From: Gymnothorax reevesii
Lineage: Eukaryota; Chordata; Actinopteri; Anguilliformes; Muraenidae
Length of the DNA stretch: 64,000 nucleotides
NCBI GenBank assembly: GCA_029721435.1
Contig: CM056584.1
Span: 11,013,895-11,077,894 of the forward strand
Direction: 5' to 3'
A program made the translations under genes and the position numbers. Positions within the stretch are counted from its first letter, which is position 1; each line of letters opens with the position of its first letter. A model generated the notes under the pieces. That model searched no databases. It had not been told where the DNA came from and saw only the letters and a list, made by a program, of their open reading frames with translations. Below, in pieces: positions 19,282 to 31,254 of the stretch.

Positions 19282-22200
19282 GAGGGTTGCTGATGGAGTA
19301 TCGCCATCTGTTTGCGGCAACGGATGGTGAGTGTACTCGAACTAATGTGGTGCAACACAGCATTGATACCGGGAATGCTGCCCCAATCCGGCAAAGGCCC
19401 AGGCGCTTACCCTTAGTAAAGTTTGAGGCAGTGGAGGCGGAGATAAAACGAATGGAAGCTGCAGGGGTGATTGAACCAAGTGACAGCCCATGGTTGTCAC
19501 CGGTGGTACCCGTTACCAAGAAAAATGGTTGTCTACGACTGTGCCATGACTACAGGCGTGTGAATGAAGTAACTCGAAAAGATTCGTACCCGGTTCCAAG
19601 AATCGACGACACTCTTGACGCAGTAGCCGGTTCACAGTGGTTTAGCTCCTTGGATCTGAGAAGCGGGTACTGGCAGGTGGAACTTTCACCAGACGCCAAA
19701 CCTAAGACAGCCTTCTCGAATGGCCGGGGCTTGTGGCAGTACACAGTCATGCCCTTTGGGCTGTGTAATGCCCCTGCAAGTTTTGAACGGCTAATGGAGA
19801 AGGTGTTAAGGCCTGTACCACGCTCTGCCTGTGTCGTGTACCTCGATGATGTGCTGGCCCATGGGGCCAACTTTAGCTTGGCTCTGAGCAACCTGCGCAA
19901 AGTATTTGAGTGCTTCAAGGCAGCAAACCTCCGGATGAACCCCCACAAATGTTCGCTCCTGCGAAGAGAGACGCACTTCCTCGGACATGTAGTGGGCCCC
20001 CAGGGTGTTTCGACGGACCCAGAGAAGGTCCGTGCTGTGAGGGAGTGGCCTATTCCGCGGTGTCGGAAGGAAGTCAGAGGATTTGTCGGGCTGGCGTCAT
20101 ACTATCGACGATTCATTCGCTCCTTTGCTGATGTAGCTAGACCGCTACACAGGCTCATGGAAAAAGGGAGGGATTTTAAGTGGGACTCAGACTGCCAGCA
20201 GGCATTTGAAGCACTGCAGCAAGCATTGATAAATGCGCCCATTCTTGCGCCGCCCATTCTTGATCACCCCTTTGTACTGGACACTGACGCGAGCGACAGT
20301 GCGGTTGGTGCCGTGCTATCTCAGCAGACAGAAGGGGAGCCTGTCATTGCATACTACAGCAAGTCGCTTAGTGGGCCAGAGCGAAATTACTGTGTCACCA
20401 GACGTGAACTGTTAGCTGTTGTGCTTGCCATCCGACACTTCCACCCATACCTCTATGGTAGGCGTTTCTTATTGAGGACAGACCATGCTGCCCTCTGCTG
20501 GCTGCTCAGCTTCAAGGAACCAGAAGGGCAAGTGGCCAGATGGATAGAAATCCTCCAGGGGTATGATTTCCAAATGGAACACCGATCAGGGCCTACCCAT
20601 GGTAATGCGGACGCGTTATCAAGACGCCCATGTGCAGATGAAGGCTGCAAGCACTGTTCCAGGTTGGAGGAGAGGGTGCAAAATAAGGGACTTGTGGCTC
20701 AAGTCAGGGGACCACTCTCCTCGTCGCCACTAGCTGAGCTATCAACCGATGAGCTCCGAGGCCACCAGAAGGCCGATCCAGACCTCGGACCACTACTCAT
20801 GTGGAAGCAGGGGGGCGAAAAACCCGGGCGAGAGGAAAGTGCTCCATTCTCCCCTGCCATTAAAGGGCTGCTGGCACAGTGGGAGTCCCTGAGTTTACAG
20901 GAGGGTGTTCTGTACCGAACCTGGCAGGCACCCGGAGGCCAAACGACATGGCAGTTGGTGGTGCCCAAGGCTCTTCGAGAGAACGCATTGAAGACAGTGC
21001 ATGGAGCACCTGGAGCTGGGCACTTTGGCTATTACAAGACCTTGCGCAAACTTCAGGAGAAGTTTTACTGGGGCCGACACCACAAGGATGTGGAGGCTTT
21101 CTGCCGTCGATGTGATGAGTGTGTGGCTAGGAAGGGACCGGCCGGGCAATCCCATGCACCGCTCCAGCAGTACCAGGTGGGCTCCCCGATGGAGAGAGTC
21201 GGAGTGGACGTAATGGGGCCCTTTCCTCTGTCCAGCAGAGGAAATCGGTTTGTACTAGTGGCCATGGATTACTTTTCCAAATGGCCAGAAGCCTACGCTA
21301 TTCCTGATCAAGAGACCTCCACCATCCTCGATTGTCTCCTGGGGGGCATGTTTAGCAGATTTGGCATCCCCTTGGAGCTCCATAGTGATCAGGGCCGCAA
21401 CTTCGAATCGCGACTCTTTGCTGCCCTCTGTGACCGTCTGGGGATCAAAAAGACCAGGACAACACCCCTGCACCCACAAAGTGACGGTCTTGTCGAGAGG
21501 TTTAATCGGACTCTGGCCACTCAATTAGCCATACTCACTTCGGAAGATCAACGTGACTGGGATGAGCAGTTGCCTCTAATACTGTTGTCCTATAGATCCG
21601 CAGTGCAGGAGTCCACCATGTGTACTCCAGCTCAGCTCATGATGGGAAGAGAGTTGAGAACTCCTGCAGACCTTGTGTATGGGCGACCCCCAGAGGAAAG
21701 GGCCCCGTTGGCCCCGGGGCTCGATTACCTCGAGCGGCTGCAGAACCACATGGATACCGTCCACGCAGTAGCGCGGGAAAACTTAGCCCAGGCTGGGTTC
21801 CGTCAAAAGAAGGCTTACGATGCTTATGGAAAAGGGCGGGAGTTTCAGGAAGGTGAGCGGGTGTGGGTGTTCAACCCTCGTCGAAAAAAGGGCCGTAGCC
21901 CCAAGCTGGATAGTGCGTGGGAGGGGCCATGTCTGGTATTGGAGAGAATCTCAGAGGTAGTGTACAAAGTTAAACTGAGGACGAGACAGCGAGTAGTGGT
22001 GCTGCATAGGGACCGGCTGGCACCTTATGTAGGCCGTGCTGACATGACTGACAGTGCAGAGTTGGGAGTCACAACAGGGGAAACTCAGTTAGATCTTGCA
22101 CAAAACAGCAATGTGATCAATGAACAGGAAGGGGGTTATTGGGGGGTTGAAACTGAAAATGACCTTGAGCGTGCAACTGGGGACACGGCAGTCACTGACT

Positions 22201-22298
22201 TAGACCCTCTCACTGAGCCACTTCCTCTAGAGCAACGGCCCAGAGGGAGGCGCCGGCAGCGGCCCCATCACCTGAGGGATTTTGTGTGCGATTTTTGA
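19275..22298 (+). CDS. pol: Gypsy Pol: reverse transcriptase, RNase H, integrase
   Basis: 1007 codons from ATG 19275 to TGA 22296-22298; the frame is open back to 19212. Reverse transcriptase (about residues 60-240) has FGLCNAPASFERLM and catalytic VYLDDVLAHG. RNase H (about 330-450) has DTDASDSAVGAVLS, TRRELLAVVL and RTDHAAL. The integrase has an HHCC zinc finger (HGAPGAGHFG...CRRCDEC) and the DDE core (GVDVMGPF, LHSDQGRNF, HPQSDGLVERFNRTL). The C-terminus carries a GPY/F-like module (WEGPCLVLERISEVVYKVKL). No stop or frameshift breaks the frame, and all catalytic residues are present. The relation to the protease frame is unresolved. Confidence 0.95.
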   Translation: MLRGLLMEYRHLFAATDGECTRTNVVQHSIDTGNAAPIRQRPRRLPLVKFEAVEAEIKRMEAAGVIEPSDSPWLSPVVPVTKKNGCLRLCHDYRRVNEVTRKDSYPVPRIDDTLDAVAGSQWFSSLDLRSGYWQVELSPDAKPKTAFSNGRGLWQYTVMPFGLCNAPASFERLMEKVLRPVPRSACVVYLDDVLAHGANFSLALSNLRKVFECFKAANLRMNPHKCSLLRRETHFLGHVVGPQGVSTDPEKVRAVREWPIPRCRKEVRGFVGLASYYRRFIRSFADVARPLHRLMEKGRDFKWDSDCQQAFEALQQALINAPILAPPILDHPFVLDTDASDSAVGAVLSQQTEGEPVIAYYSKSLSGPERNYCVTRRELLAVVLAIRHFHPYLYGRRFLLRTDHAALCWLLSFKEPEGQVARWIEILQGYDFQMEHRSGPTHGNADALSRRPCADEGCKHCSRLEERVQNKGLVAQVRGPLSSSPLAELSTDELRGHQKADPDLGPLLMWKQGGEKPGREESAPFSPAIKGLLAQWESLSLQEGVLYRTWQAPGGQTTWQLVVPKALRENALKTVHGAPGAGHFGYYKTLRKLQEKFYWGRHHKDVEAFCRRCDECVARKGPAGQSHAPLQQYQVGSPMERVGVDVMGPFPLSSRGNRFVLVAMDYFSKWPEAYAIPDQETSTILDCLLGGMFSRFGIPLELHSDQGRNFESRLFAALCDRLGIKKTRTTPLHPQSDGLVERFNRTLATQLAILTSEDQRDWDEQLPLILLSYRSAVQESTMCTPAQLMMGRELRTPADLVYGRPPEERAPLAPGLDYLERLQNHMDTVHAVARENLAQAGFRQKKAYDAYGKGREFQEGERVWVFNPRRKKGRSPKLDSAWEGPCLVLERISEVVYKVKLRTRQRVVVLHRDRLAPYVGRADMTDSAELGVTTGETQLDLAQNSNVINEQEGGYWGVETENDLERATGDTAVTDLDPLTEPLPLEQRPRGRRRQRPHHLRDFVCDF

Positions 22299-22328
22299 GC
22301 CATATCGTTCTTTGTTAGAGGGGGGCAG

Positions 22329-22646
22329 TGTAACAGGGTTGTGCCTGTTACGACCTGAAGCTGGGCATGCTGGGAGTGAGTTATGTTTTCATTGTTAGTG
22401 TTTTTAGACTGTGTTTAGGAATGTTTGGTGTGCTGGGGATGTATTATTATTGTGAGTGTTATTACAATGTTGGGGTGGGTGGAGTTATTTTATACTTGCA
22501 GAGTTCACACCCTGGGTGTGTCAACGGTGACATTGCACCCCATGCCTGTTAGTTGTATTTTGACGAACATGAGAAATACGAATGTTTGCTTGCCTTCTAT
22601 TAATAAACTGGTTTGCAAATATTAATTCACTCGTGAGTTTGTCACA
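22329..22646 (+). repeat. 3' LTR of the intact gypsy element
   Basis: Same 318 bases as the 5' LTR, with the polyadenylation signal AATAAA at 22602-22607. A polypurine tract (AGAGGGGGGCAG) ends just before it. Confidence 0.95.
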
Positions 22647-22650
22647 ATAT

Positions 22651-23249
22651 ATTATTGCTTATAATTATTCCTGAATGACAAAACTATAAGGAGTTCAGAG
22701 CTAAGATTTTGGATTTGTCCTATTAGGAGGTGTATGCACTCCCTGGAATTTTTTCACCCAAATCTGAAATGGTCAAGAGGGAAGTTTCTCTGAAATTCAA
22801 CATTTCACATGGAATGACCCATTTGTTTTTAATCTGAAGCGACACCAAATTTGCCGGGGTTTCAATAATGTTATTTTGCAAATTATGAGAAGTAAACTTT
22901 GCATTTTGAGGTATACTACTTACAATCTCTCTAAGCCTAGTATTGTGGATTATATTTCAGTATTATTAATTATATTTACTGATACTAATTACATTTCAGC
23001 ATTATTCATTATATTTACTAATATTGATTCATGATATTCACTAATACTGATTATATATTTTTATCATTATTCATTTTATAACTCGTACTAATATTCAGTA
23101 AACTAACAATTAGATTTAGATCATATTTAGCCATCAATAATCATAATCAATAACCATATTATGTAAGCAGCAGTTCACACACACATACAAACAGTTCACA
23201 CACAGATGCACACACATACAAGCAATTCAACTCTCACTTGCATGAGCAG

Positions 23250-23284
<35 letters not shown>

Positions 23285-24066
23285 CAGCGCGCTTCTGTAG
23301 CTTTGATTAGTGAGCAGGCTTCTGTTTAGTTGATTCAAAAACATAATCAGATGATGTATTTGATTTCTGTAGCTTTGATCAATATTTGTTCGGTAAAATC
23401 ATTAGTTGTTACTGAAAAAAAAAAAACAATTGAATCATTTATGTATCCAATTCATCTCTTGCCTGTAAGATTTCACTCCTTTTTAGTGATGCGCATGCGT
23501 ATCTCTGCTTTGAATTCCTGAAGGATTAGCTGCCATGTTTTGGTTTGCCTGTCCAATTGTAGCGCGAGAATGAGAATCAGGAAAGACCATATTTGGAAGA
23601 TATTTCCTGTGATAAGGGTATAAGACCTGGGTGTGAAAGTTGGGATATCAGTTCTTGCGAAAAATGAACTTGGCGTTACATTTATCAACATGACACAATA
23701 AAGCCTAATTTTCTTTTCAGAATCTGTCTCTCTCCAATTGCTTGAGAATGGGGGAACCTCACAATCTGAAAATATATTTGAATGAAAACCACAACACTAG
23801 CATCCTTTGTGAGTGAAAACTCAAACAACTTCAGGAAAAGCCCAGCAGAGAAATCATCCTTCATAGACAGAGGGCTCTCAGAGGTTCCACAGAGGGGCAA
23901 CTCACTAACCGCAAGAAACCTTACAGTCTCCTCAGTGCTTTTAATTTAGCTTCTGTTCCTTTCAGTATGGTTTGGGCCTAACAGGTGAACAATAGTTCCT
24001 CCAGTTGCTGGTCTCTTTCTCATTTCTACCCTTGAGTATGAGGCTTGTACATGGCGATGGCCTGAG
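22651..24066. other. AT-rich spacer with CA microsatellite
   Basis: No gene. 23252-23283 is an uninterrupted CA run of 16 units, preceded by degenerate CACACA tracts from about 23173. The flanks are AT-rich (ATATTCACTAATAC-type words at 22940-23100). Confidence 0.6.
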
Positions 24067-25692
24067 CAGTGCTTCTCAAACTCAGTCCCGGGGGACCGCC
24101 GTGTCTGCAGGTTTCATTACAACCACAAATGCAACCAGAGAATTTTAATGAGTTATTATTTTTTCTTCAGTGTCCTTTCAGGCAATGTTGTCAAAGATAG
24201 TTATGCATTTTATGAACAATTAAAGTTTCATGTTCACACCATGTTATATGGGAAACTGCAGAATTATAAGAGATAAATTTAAACAGATGTACCAGCAACT
24301 TCCAAACTATCAGTAGGCTCTTGATTAGTATGATTATTGATGGATTGTCACTAAATTGAACCATTTATTGATAATCAGGAGTTAGAAGGCAGCACAGTTG
24401 ACAATGACTAGCAGCCGTTTTGTGTTTATATTGTAAAAAAAAAAAATCATAACTTTAAGCTTGAGTGCAGCAATAATTAACTTTTGTATGACTTGGACTA
24501 GTAAATATTGGAGACCTTGTTCAGTTACTTGTATTGCAACAATTTAAACACAACATGGACATGGTGCTTTCATTTCCCATGACAGGCATAGCATTTCTAG
24601 AAAGTAGATAAAAACCACAGTCTCAGCTTGAGACTCTTTATTTGTGAAAGTCCACAGGAAAAGTGTGTTTGAGGGATTTTTGACATTTTAGAGAAAACTG
24701 TTTTTCTATGTTTAGTGCATGGTAAGGGATCATCAGATGCACTTAACTCAATTTGACCCAACTATCCCAAATACTCCCTTTTCCTGTGGACTGTCACATT
24801 TAATAAAAAAACAAACAACATTTCGATCATTTTTAATGTTTTAAAATGAATTCAAAATGTTTTTAAATAGTCCGCTAAAAATGTTATAAAATACTTTAAA
24901 ATTAAAAGAAGTGTTACTCTGTCTAAATCTCTAAAATGTTGGACAATGGCTATAATAGTGGAAGGAATTGTTTATTGTTTTATAGCCTAGGCCTATAACA
25001 CCATCTTACAGTATATAGAAGCCAAGGTTGGGGTAGAATAGGCTGCAGTTCAGAAGGGCTTCAATCTCAACCATACTCTGCAGATGTCTATCTATTACAT
25101 AGCAGATATGGGTTAATGGCACTTAGGAATCTCTCTACACCACTGCATGGTTCTGTACTGTTTTGGTATTGTGTTTGTGATTTTATTTGTTGTATTGAAT
25201 CTCATTTTATCTATATTCATTTGCCATTGTTTTTTTTTTAAATGGGTGTTATGTTCCCTTAAGAACATGGACTCCATTCCTGGGTAATTAGACACTCGTG
25301 CCAGGAGACCGCTCTGTCACACCCCCTACTGTCTTTTCAAGGGAGGTACCCACTATTGAACTTGAAACCTGAAGAAGATCATTGAGATCGAAAGGTTGTT
25401 TGTTTGTTTATTTGTAAAATAAAGAAGTCTCAAGATGAGACGGTGTGCAGGTTTTGTCTGCTTTCCATGATGTTCTCTATTCGACCCGGCACCCGCAGTC
25501 AATGTGCGCTTCGTTATACTCTCACCAGGTGTAGCATTTTATTCATAATGTGAAGTTAGAGGGTAAAAAAATATCCAACTAATTAAAACAAATCAACAGC
25601 TTAATAGAATTATTTGGTTCCATTTGCAGTTGCAATGAAAACCAGCATACACAGTGACAGCGGTCCCCCAGCACAGAGTTTGAGAACTGCTG
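24067..25692. mobile_element. hAT-like element with about 30-base TIRs
   Basis: The left end CAGTGCTTCTCAAACTCAGT is matched, inverted, by the right end GAGTTTGAGAACTGCTG, and both are followed inward by GGGGGACCGC-type sequence. The outer 8-base flanks agree at only 5 of 8 positions, so the duplication has decayed. The interior is non-coding. A small inverted repeat at 24637-24662 / 24777-24805 (GTCCACAGGAAAAG core) lies inside. Fragments of the same family occur at about 39345-39400 and 58200-58340. Confidence 0.68.
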
Positions 25693-26289
25693 GGCTAGCG
25701 GCATATTAACTGAATTCTCAGTCAGACTATATTGATCTTTTCCAATTAGTGAAACCTCGTCAAGTAAGCGTGATGTCTTTGTCATTTTTAGCCGTTAACT
25801 TTTGACTGGGGAAACATAAATATGCATCTAGCTTTACTGAGTACCCTAACCAGGGTGGAGAGCAGTACCAACTTGAGTTAAATGCCCGAGGATCTCGGCG
25901 AAAAATCTGTATGAGGCACATTTTTAACATTGGCTGCGTCGAAGCCCGGTTGTTATTCAATGTATTTTTTCTTTGATGGCAGTAAATTAAGTCTCTTGTA
26001 ATTTATAATAAAGGTCTTTACATGTATGTGGAGCCAAATTCTTTCACATGCACTATATCCTGTGCTAAATCAGAGGCATGCAAACAAGAGTTAAATAAAA
26101 ATATTCATTTAAACAAAAGCTACACAGAGGCCTCAACTTTTGGCTGGCCCAAAGACAACCCCCAGTGTACATTCACTATTGGGAAATGCAATTATAAAAG
26201 TCCATCAGGTGGAAAGGCTGGGGTAAAACAAATGGTTTGGAGAAGACTGAAGAGGAAAAGAGCTCTCCAATACAAACCAAAACTATCTG

Positions 26290-27476
26290 AAACCATTTTG
26301 CTGATATAAGTCATTGAAATTTCACTGTAAAGTTTGGGCATTCAAGGCCACTGAAGGTCAAGTTCAGTGTCACCAAATGAAACTTCATGCATGACTTCCT
26401 ATATGCCCGCAATACAAACCCAAGCTCTATTTGTAATAGTTTTGGTGATACAAGTCATTGAAATTTCACTATGTCAAGTTTGACCTTTGAAGGTCGCCAA
26501 AGGTCAAGTTCAAGGCCACCAAATGAAAGTTCATACATGACTTCCTATAAGTGTTCAATGCACATATGTTCCCAGTCTTCAATAATTTCGAGCCTAGAAA
26601 CCTTTGAATATTGTCACATTTTGCTTGACCTGAAGTTTGACCTTTCAAGGTGATCTGAGGTCAACTTTAAAACAGTTAAAATATAGGTCATAAATGACTT
26701 CCTATATGTCAGTAATACAAATTTAATCTCTATCTGCAACCATTTAGCTTCCACCGGCGATTTGGCCCATTCTCCATAAGACCCAATGTTAAAGTACAGC
26801 GCCCCCACTAGACCCATTTCCGTCAATTAAAAAAAAATTGCACTCACACTGTACATGAAGTGTATCAAGGTGAGTTGATTGCCAGGTTTAGAAAAAAGTT
26901 TTCAGTTTTTGAGAAATAATTTTTTGAAATTTCAAGTCATATCTCTTAACATTGTTAATATATTCCCTGAGCATGAGTTTGACCTTTCAAAGTCATCTGA
27001 GGTCAACTTTAATATAGCCAATGTATAGGTCATGTATGACTTCCAATATGTTGATAATTCAAACTTAATCTCTACCTGCAACCATTTGGCCTCCACAGGC
27101 CATCTTGTATATTCATAAAGTACAGCAACCCCAAAAGACCCACTTCTGTCGATTCAATCAAAATGGTGCTCACACTGTACATTGACGGTACCAAGGTAAG
27201 TTGATTGCCTGATTTAGAAAAAAATTTATCACACAGTTTTTGAGAAATATTTTTTAAAAATTTCTTTTACATTGGAGCCAAAATTTCAAGGGCCCATAAA
27301 ACGGACAAAAATGATTCAATCAAAAATTCAAGTAAAACAACTGGAGATATGGTCTAGTAGTATGTTATTGCAAATTTACACAAAAATTCATCAGGCCAAA
27401 AAAAAGATAAATGTTACGAACGACGGACGCCACACCACGACAATAGCTTATATCGGCCCATAGGGCCGGTAAGCTA
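26290..27476 (+). repeat. AGGTCA-rich repeat family, copy 1, with terminal hairpin
   Basis: The region is made of related units sharing GGTCATGTATGACTTCC, CAACCATTTGGCCTCCACAG and GCTCACACTGTACATT words. Two adjacent units, from about 26640 and 26990, are roughly 350 bases apart. The right end closes with a 33-base hairpin at 27444-27476 (TAGCTTA...TAAGCTA with an inner CGGCCC/GGGCCG stem) followed by AAAAA. Hairpin-near-CTAA ends resemble Helitron 3' termini, but no Rep/helicase protein is present, so that is a guess. A second copy lies at 37592-39330. Confidence 0.6.
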
Positions 27477-27684
27477 AAAATAAGGATAAGAATGACTAAC
27501 TTCAAATTTATTGAGTCCTCATGAGGAAAGTGGAGTGGGGTTGCATTTCGAACTTTGCCAACACAGAGTGCTTTCCCGGTCCACTAAGATATGCTGGTTA
27601 TGTTCAATTGCATTAATGAAATTATGTTTCTTCTATTTAAAAAAAAAAAACATTATTTTTAAGATGTGCAACATATAAATACAC

Positions 27685-28145
27685 CTAGCTGTCACCAACT
27701 TCCATCTGACAAACTACCATTTAAGGTTAGGGATAAGGTTAAATTTAAGGTCAGGGTTAGGTTTGGGGCAAGGTTTAGCGTTAGAGGATCGAGTTAAGGT
27801 GAGGGTTAGGGAAACCAGTAATGACCCGTTGAAACAAAGCTGTTTTACGGAGATGAAATTATATCATGTTAGTTTGGCGGATAGAATTAAGTGACGATTC
27901 CTAAAAGCTAAGTATGCAGCCTACGCTGCCCCAGGTGCATTTCAAAGGCTATTCGAAGGCTGCATTTTTAGGGGTCGTCACTTAATTTAATCCGCTAAGC
28001 TGACGTAACGTCATTTCAGCTCTGTTGAACAGCTTTGGTTTAAGCGAGTCGTTACTGGTTTCCCTAACCTCAACTATAACCCCAAACCCTATTTTACCTT
28101 GTCCTTACCCTAAATGTTAGTTTGGCAGATGGAAATAAGTGATGA
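27685..28145. mobile_element. Fold-back (palindromic) MITE
   Basis: Arms 27800-27910 and 27958-28072 are inverted copies (GGGTTAGGGAAACCAGTAA / TTACTGGTTTCCCTAACC). An outer pair, CTTCCATCTGACAAACTA at about 27697 and TAGTTTGGCAGATGGAA at about 28117, extends the symmetry. Degenerate TTAGGG-like tracts lie within the arms. Non-coding. Confidence 0.68.
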
Positions 28146-28439
28146 GCCCAAAAATGTAGCCTTCGAAGGATGCAGCCTATGATTTGAGATGCACCCGATG
28201 GGTCTAAATCCCAATTTCCTACATTATGCATGCACATACGGAAGCTTGTAAGAATAGCAAATTGCAGTAAGATTAACATTACGACTGGCATAAAAATAGC
28301 CACTGCCTTCAATGTAACATTTGGCTGAAGACAGTAATTAACAACTCTAAACATAACAAGTAGATCAGCAGGATCTAATAGCTGCGACCTCGCCAAGCAT
28401 TCGTCACGTGGCCTAATGTCCATGACTGGTGGTTTCTTG

Positions 28440-28745
28440 TACAAGTGTGATCTCGAAATTGGCAAATGACCTTGAAAATCAATAGGGGACCCTTCCTCTC
28501 TACCAAGAAGCTTGTTCGAAGATGTAAAAGCCATCCATCAAGTTGAAGTGGAGTTATGGTGCAAGAACTGTGAAATCGGGGCAAAATCGACACTTTTTTG
28601 ACCGGTGTGACCTTGGGATTCGACAGATGACCTTGAAAATCAATAGGGAACCCCTCCTCTATACCAAGAAGCTTGCTGTAAGATTTCATAGTCATTCATT
28701 GAATTCTAACTGGAGTTACAGCGCGAAAACCCGCAAATAAGGTCA
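28440..28745. repeat. Tandem duplication of about 165 bases
   Basis: Two adjacent diverged copies start TGTGA(T/C)CT near 28446 and 28607 and share AATGACCTTGAAAATCAAT-type and TACCAAGAAGCTTG words. The copies differ at many positions. Non-coding; AGGTCA/TGACCT words recall the neighbouring repeat family. Confidence 0.6.
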
Positions 28746-30179
28746 TGACCTCTGTGAACTTGACCTTGGACCTTTGACCTCGGCCTTGTGCATGGACATC
28801 ACTTTGGTGAAGGTCAAGAACTCCTGAAAATTCTCCCGAGGTATAACCCTTGTCGCAGCAGGGACAGGGAGAATCTTGCCCCCGTATCTTTCCCCTTTTT
28901 CCCCCTGTAACAACTCGGTGAGCAAACAGCCAAATTAAGTCGCAAATCTGGTCAAATAAAAGCGACAGGGGATTTTTTGGGGGGTTTCAGTCTCCTGGGA
29001 GCAAAGCAAAGTAAGGTAAAGTAAAATAAATTTAAAAGCTAAATTAAGAGAATAAATTAAATGCTAAATAATCGAACTAAGTGAATTGTGCGATATTCAA
29101 AGTAAAACAGTTTTCAGGGACTGTGGTTCTGTCGTCTGTTTTTTTTCTGTAGCCGATTTAGCAAACGAACCCTTGCAAGCTCTCAACGCCAAGAATATAA
29201 TCGAATTACCTGGATATCTAACTATAGCCCGGCTTGGTTCATACTTAGTTGTTGCCTTTCATACAGTCTTCTCGCCAATAAATATTGACGTTCACCGGGG
29301 TTTTTTTTTTTTTTTTGTCCCCTTTGTTCTCTATACTGACTGCATTACCGCATAAACGCATTGCCAAGCTGAATATTAACGCAAACCGGGGTTTTGTCTT
29401 TCTCGCATTTTATTATTAACGTTACCGAAGGGCTCTTCTGATTAAACACATTGTAAATACCCTTTCTTTGTATTTTCCTCCGGTTGCTGTGCCTTGATCA
29501 GCTGATTAAAGTTAAACTGCTTGTTCCAGTGCTTAGGACAGCTTGTTGGGGGAAGTACTGTGTTTAATTCGCTCACATAGTAAAAGACTTGTTTGTTCGG
29601 TCCGTTTTATTTAAAGGGAACCGGGGCTTTACTCTTCTCTCGGTTAACCTTAGTTGTATTTGCGGCTAGCTAGCTAGATAAGTACTGTTTGCATTCTTCG
29701 CTGGGGATCTGAGATTTAGTATTTAGTTAGTGGTGCAGCAGTCACTTGACTCGTTCGTTAGGTTAGGTTGGAATTTAAAAGGTAAGTTTTTATCGGAGTG
29801 CTCCGTCTCCTCCAATTTTTCCTAGGCGCTGAAGCCAGTCTGTTTTATCTGGGTTCTCAGCTAAGCCCTGTGATATTTTTAGTTTAGTATATCACTAGTA
29901 TTGGGACTATATAAACTCAAGCCGGCTATTAGGAGTGCTTATTACATTTAGAGTTTGGCTCAGTTTGGTATTTCATTTCTGTTAACTGAAACTAAGCCCC
30001 TGTTAAAAGAGGCTTATAATCAATTTACATTGTTTCCATGGGGTTTCTATTGTGACTGCTGCTTAGGGCTTCCCAGGTTAATAAATAAATTCATTAATTG
30101 TGGTTCCTCGGCTTATATCTCAGCATTAGTAATTTTCTTTTATCTAGGGTGAGCAAAGTCATTAGGTGGGGGGCTCAAA

Positions 30180-31213
30180 ATGTGGCCAAAACTATGTGAC
30201 GGTTGCAGGATGATCGCACTTTTGGAAAGAGATTTCCAGGGTGGGTTTGTCTGCCTCCAGTGCCAGCTAATTGAGCATCTGGAGAGCAAGATCCTTGATC
30301 TTCAGGGCCAGTCGGCGGCGCGACATAGTTCGCAATCAGTAGAGTTCCTAGAGGAAGTAAGTAGTATGTCGTTCAGAGAAATGGTGTGTACGCCAAAGCA
30401 GGGTGGTACTGGGATCCCAGAACAGGCAGGGAGAGAAAGTTGGGTGACTCTAGGTCGGCAGCGCAGGAAAGGGCGTGCACGCCGTACAGCGACAGCTTCT
30501 CCAGTGGTTGAGGTGTCCAACTAATTCCAGCCCTTGCAGGAACTCGACTTGGCCCCTGACCCTGAGAGTGAGGGGACTGATGAGCAGCAGGGCACCCTGT
30601 TGGACTCTACCCCTCAGAAAAGTGAGTTATTGATAGTGGGGGACTCAATACTTAGAGGAATAGATAGCTTAGTCTGTTTGCGCGACAAGGAGTCTCGTAC
30701 AGTGTGTTGCCTGCCTGGTGCCCAGGTAGGAGACCTCCTGGAGCGTGCGGACAAGCTCCTGGCCAGAGCAGAGAGGGATCCAGTTGTCATGGTCCATCTT
30801 GGGACAAATGACATAGGTAAGGGTAAGTTTGAGGTTCTGCATGCAAATTTGTGGAATTAGCTGAGAAGCTTAGGAGCAGATCCTCAACGGTAGTGTTCTC
30901 CGGGATTCTACCGGTACCACGTGCAAGCAGAGGTAAGCAGAATTCTATCTGGAGGTTTAACACGTTGCTATGAACCTGGTGTAGGAAAGAGGGGTATAGG
31001 TTTATGGGGCACTGGAACTTTTTCTGGGACGGGGGTGACCTGTTCAAGCCTGACGGGCTGCACTTGAACCGGAGGGGTACCTTTGCACTAGGCCAGCGTA
31101 CGTATGTTGAGGGTAGCACAGGATTATTTAAACTAGGGACTTGGGGGGCAGGGAGGTTAGTGAGTGTTACACATAGGGAAATGCAGACTGCCCCGATGGA
31201 ACTGACGGCGTAA
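30180..31213 (+). pseudogene. CR1 ORF1 (esterase-type) remnant
   Basis: ATG 30180 opens with paired CxxC motifs (LCDGC and VCLQC), as in CR1 ORF1 zinc fingers. An in-frame TAA at 30522-30524 interrupts it. The same frame resumes with the SGNH hydrolase blocks VGDSILRG (catalytic Ser) near 30640 and HLGTNDIG near 30800. After a frameshift near 30850 the final block DGLHLN (catalytic Asp-His) appears near 31050. Esterase ORF1s are known in CR1/L2-type LINEs, where they are proposed to aid RNP or membrane interaction. All catalytic blocks are recognisable, but the frame is broken. Confidence 0.82.
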
Positions 31214-31254
31214 CATGCACTATCGATGTTTTACTTTTAAAGCAACAAAGCGTA

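Larger units (their letters stand above)
17198..22646 (+). mobile_element. Complete Ty3/gypsy LTR retrotransposon (5449 bases)
   Basis: Two 318-base LTRs (17198-17515 and 22329-22646) begin TGTAACAGGG and end TTTGTCACA. The flanks are the 4-base duplication ATAT (17194-17197 and 22647-22650). Inside, in order: primer-binding site, gag, protease, reverse transcriptase, RNase H, integrase and a G-rich polypurine tract just before the 3' LTR. Side-by-side reading found no difference between the LTRs, which implies a very recent insertion. Gag, protease and the main pol frame each differ by one phase. Confidence 0.96.
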
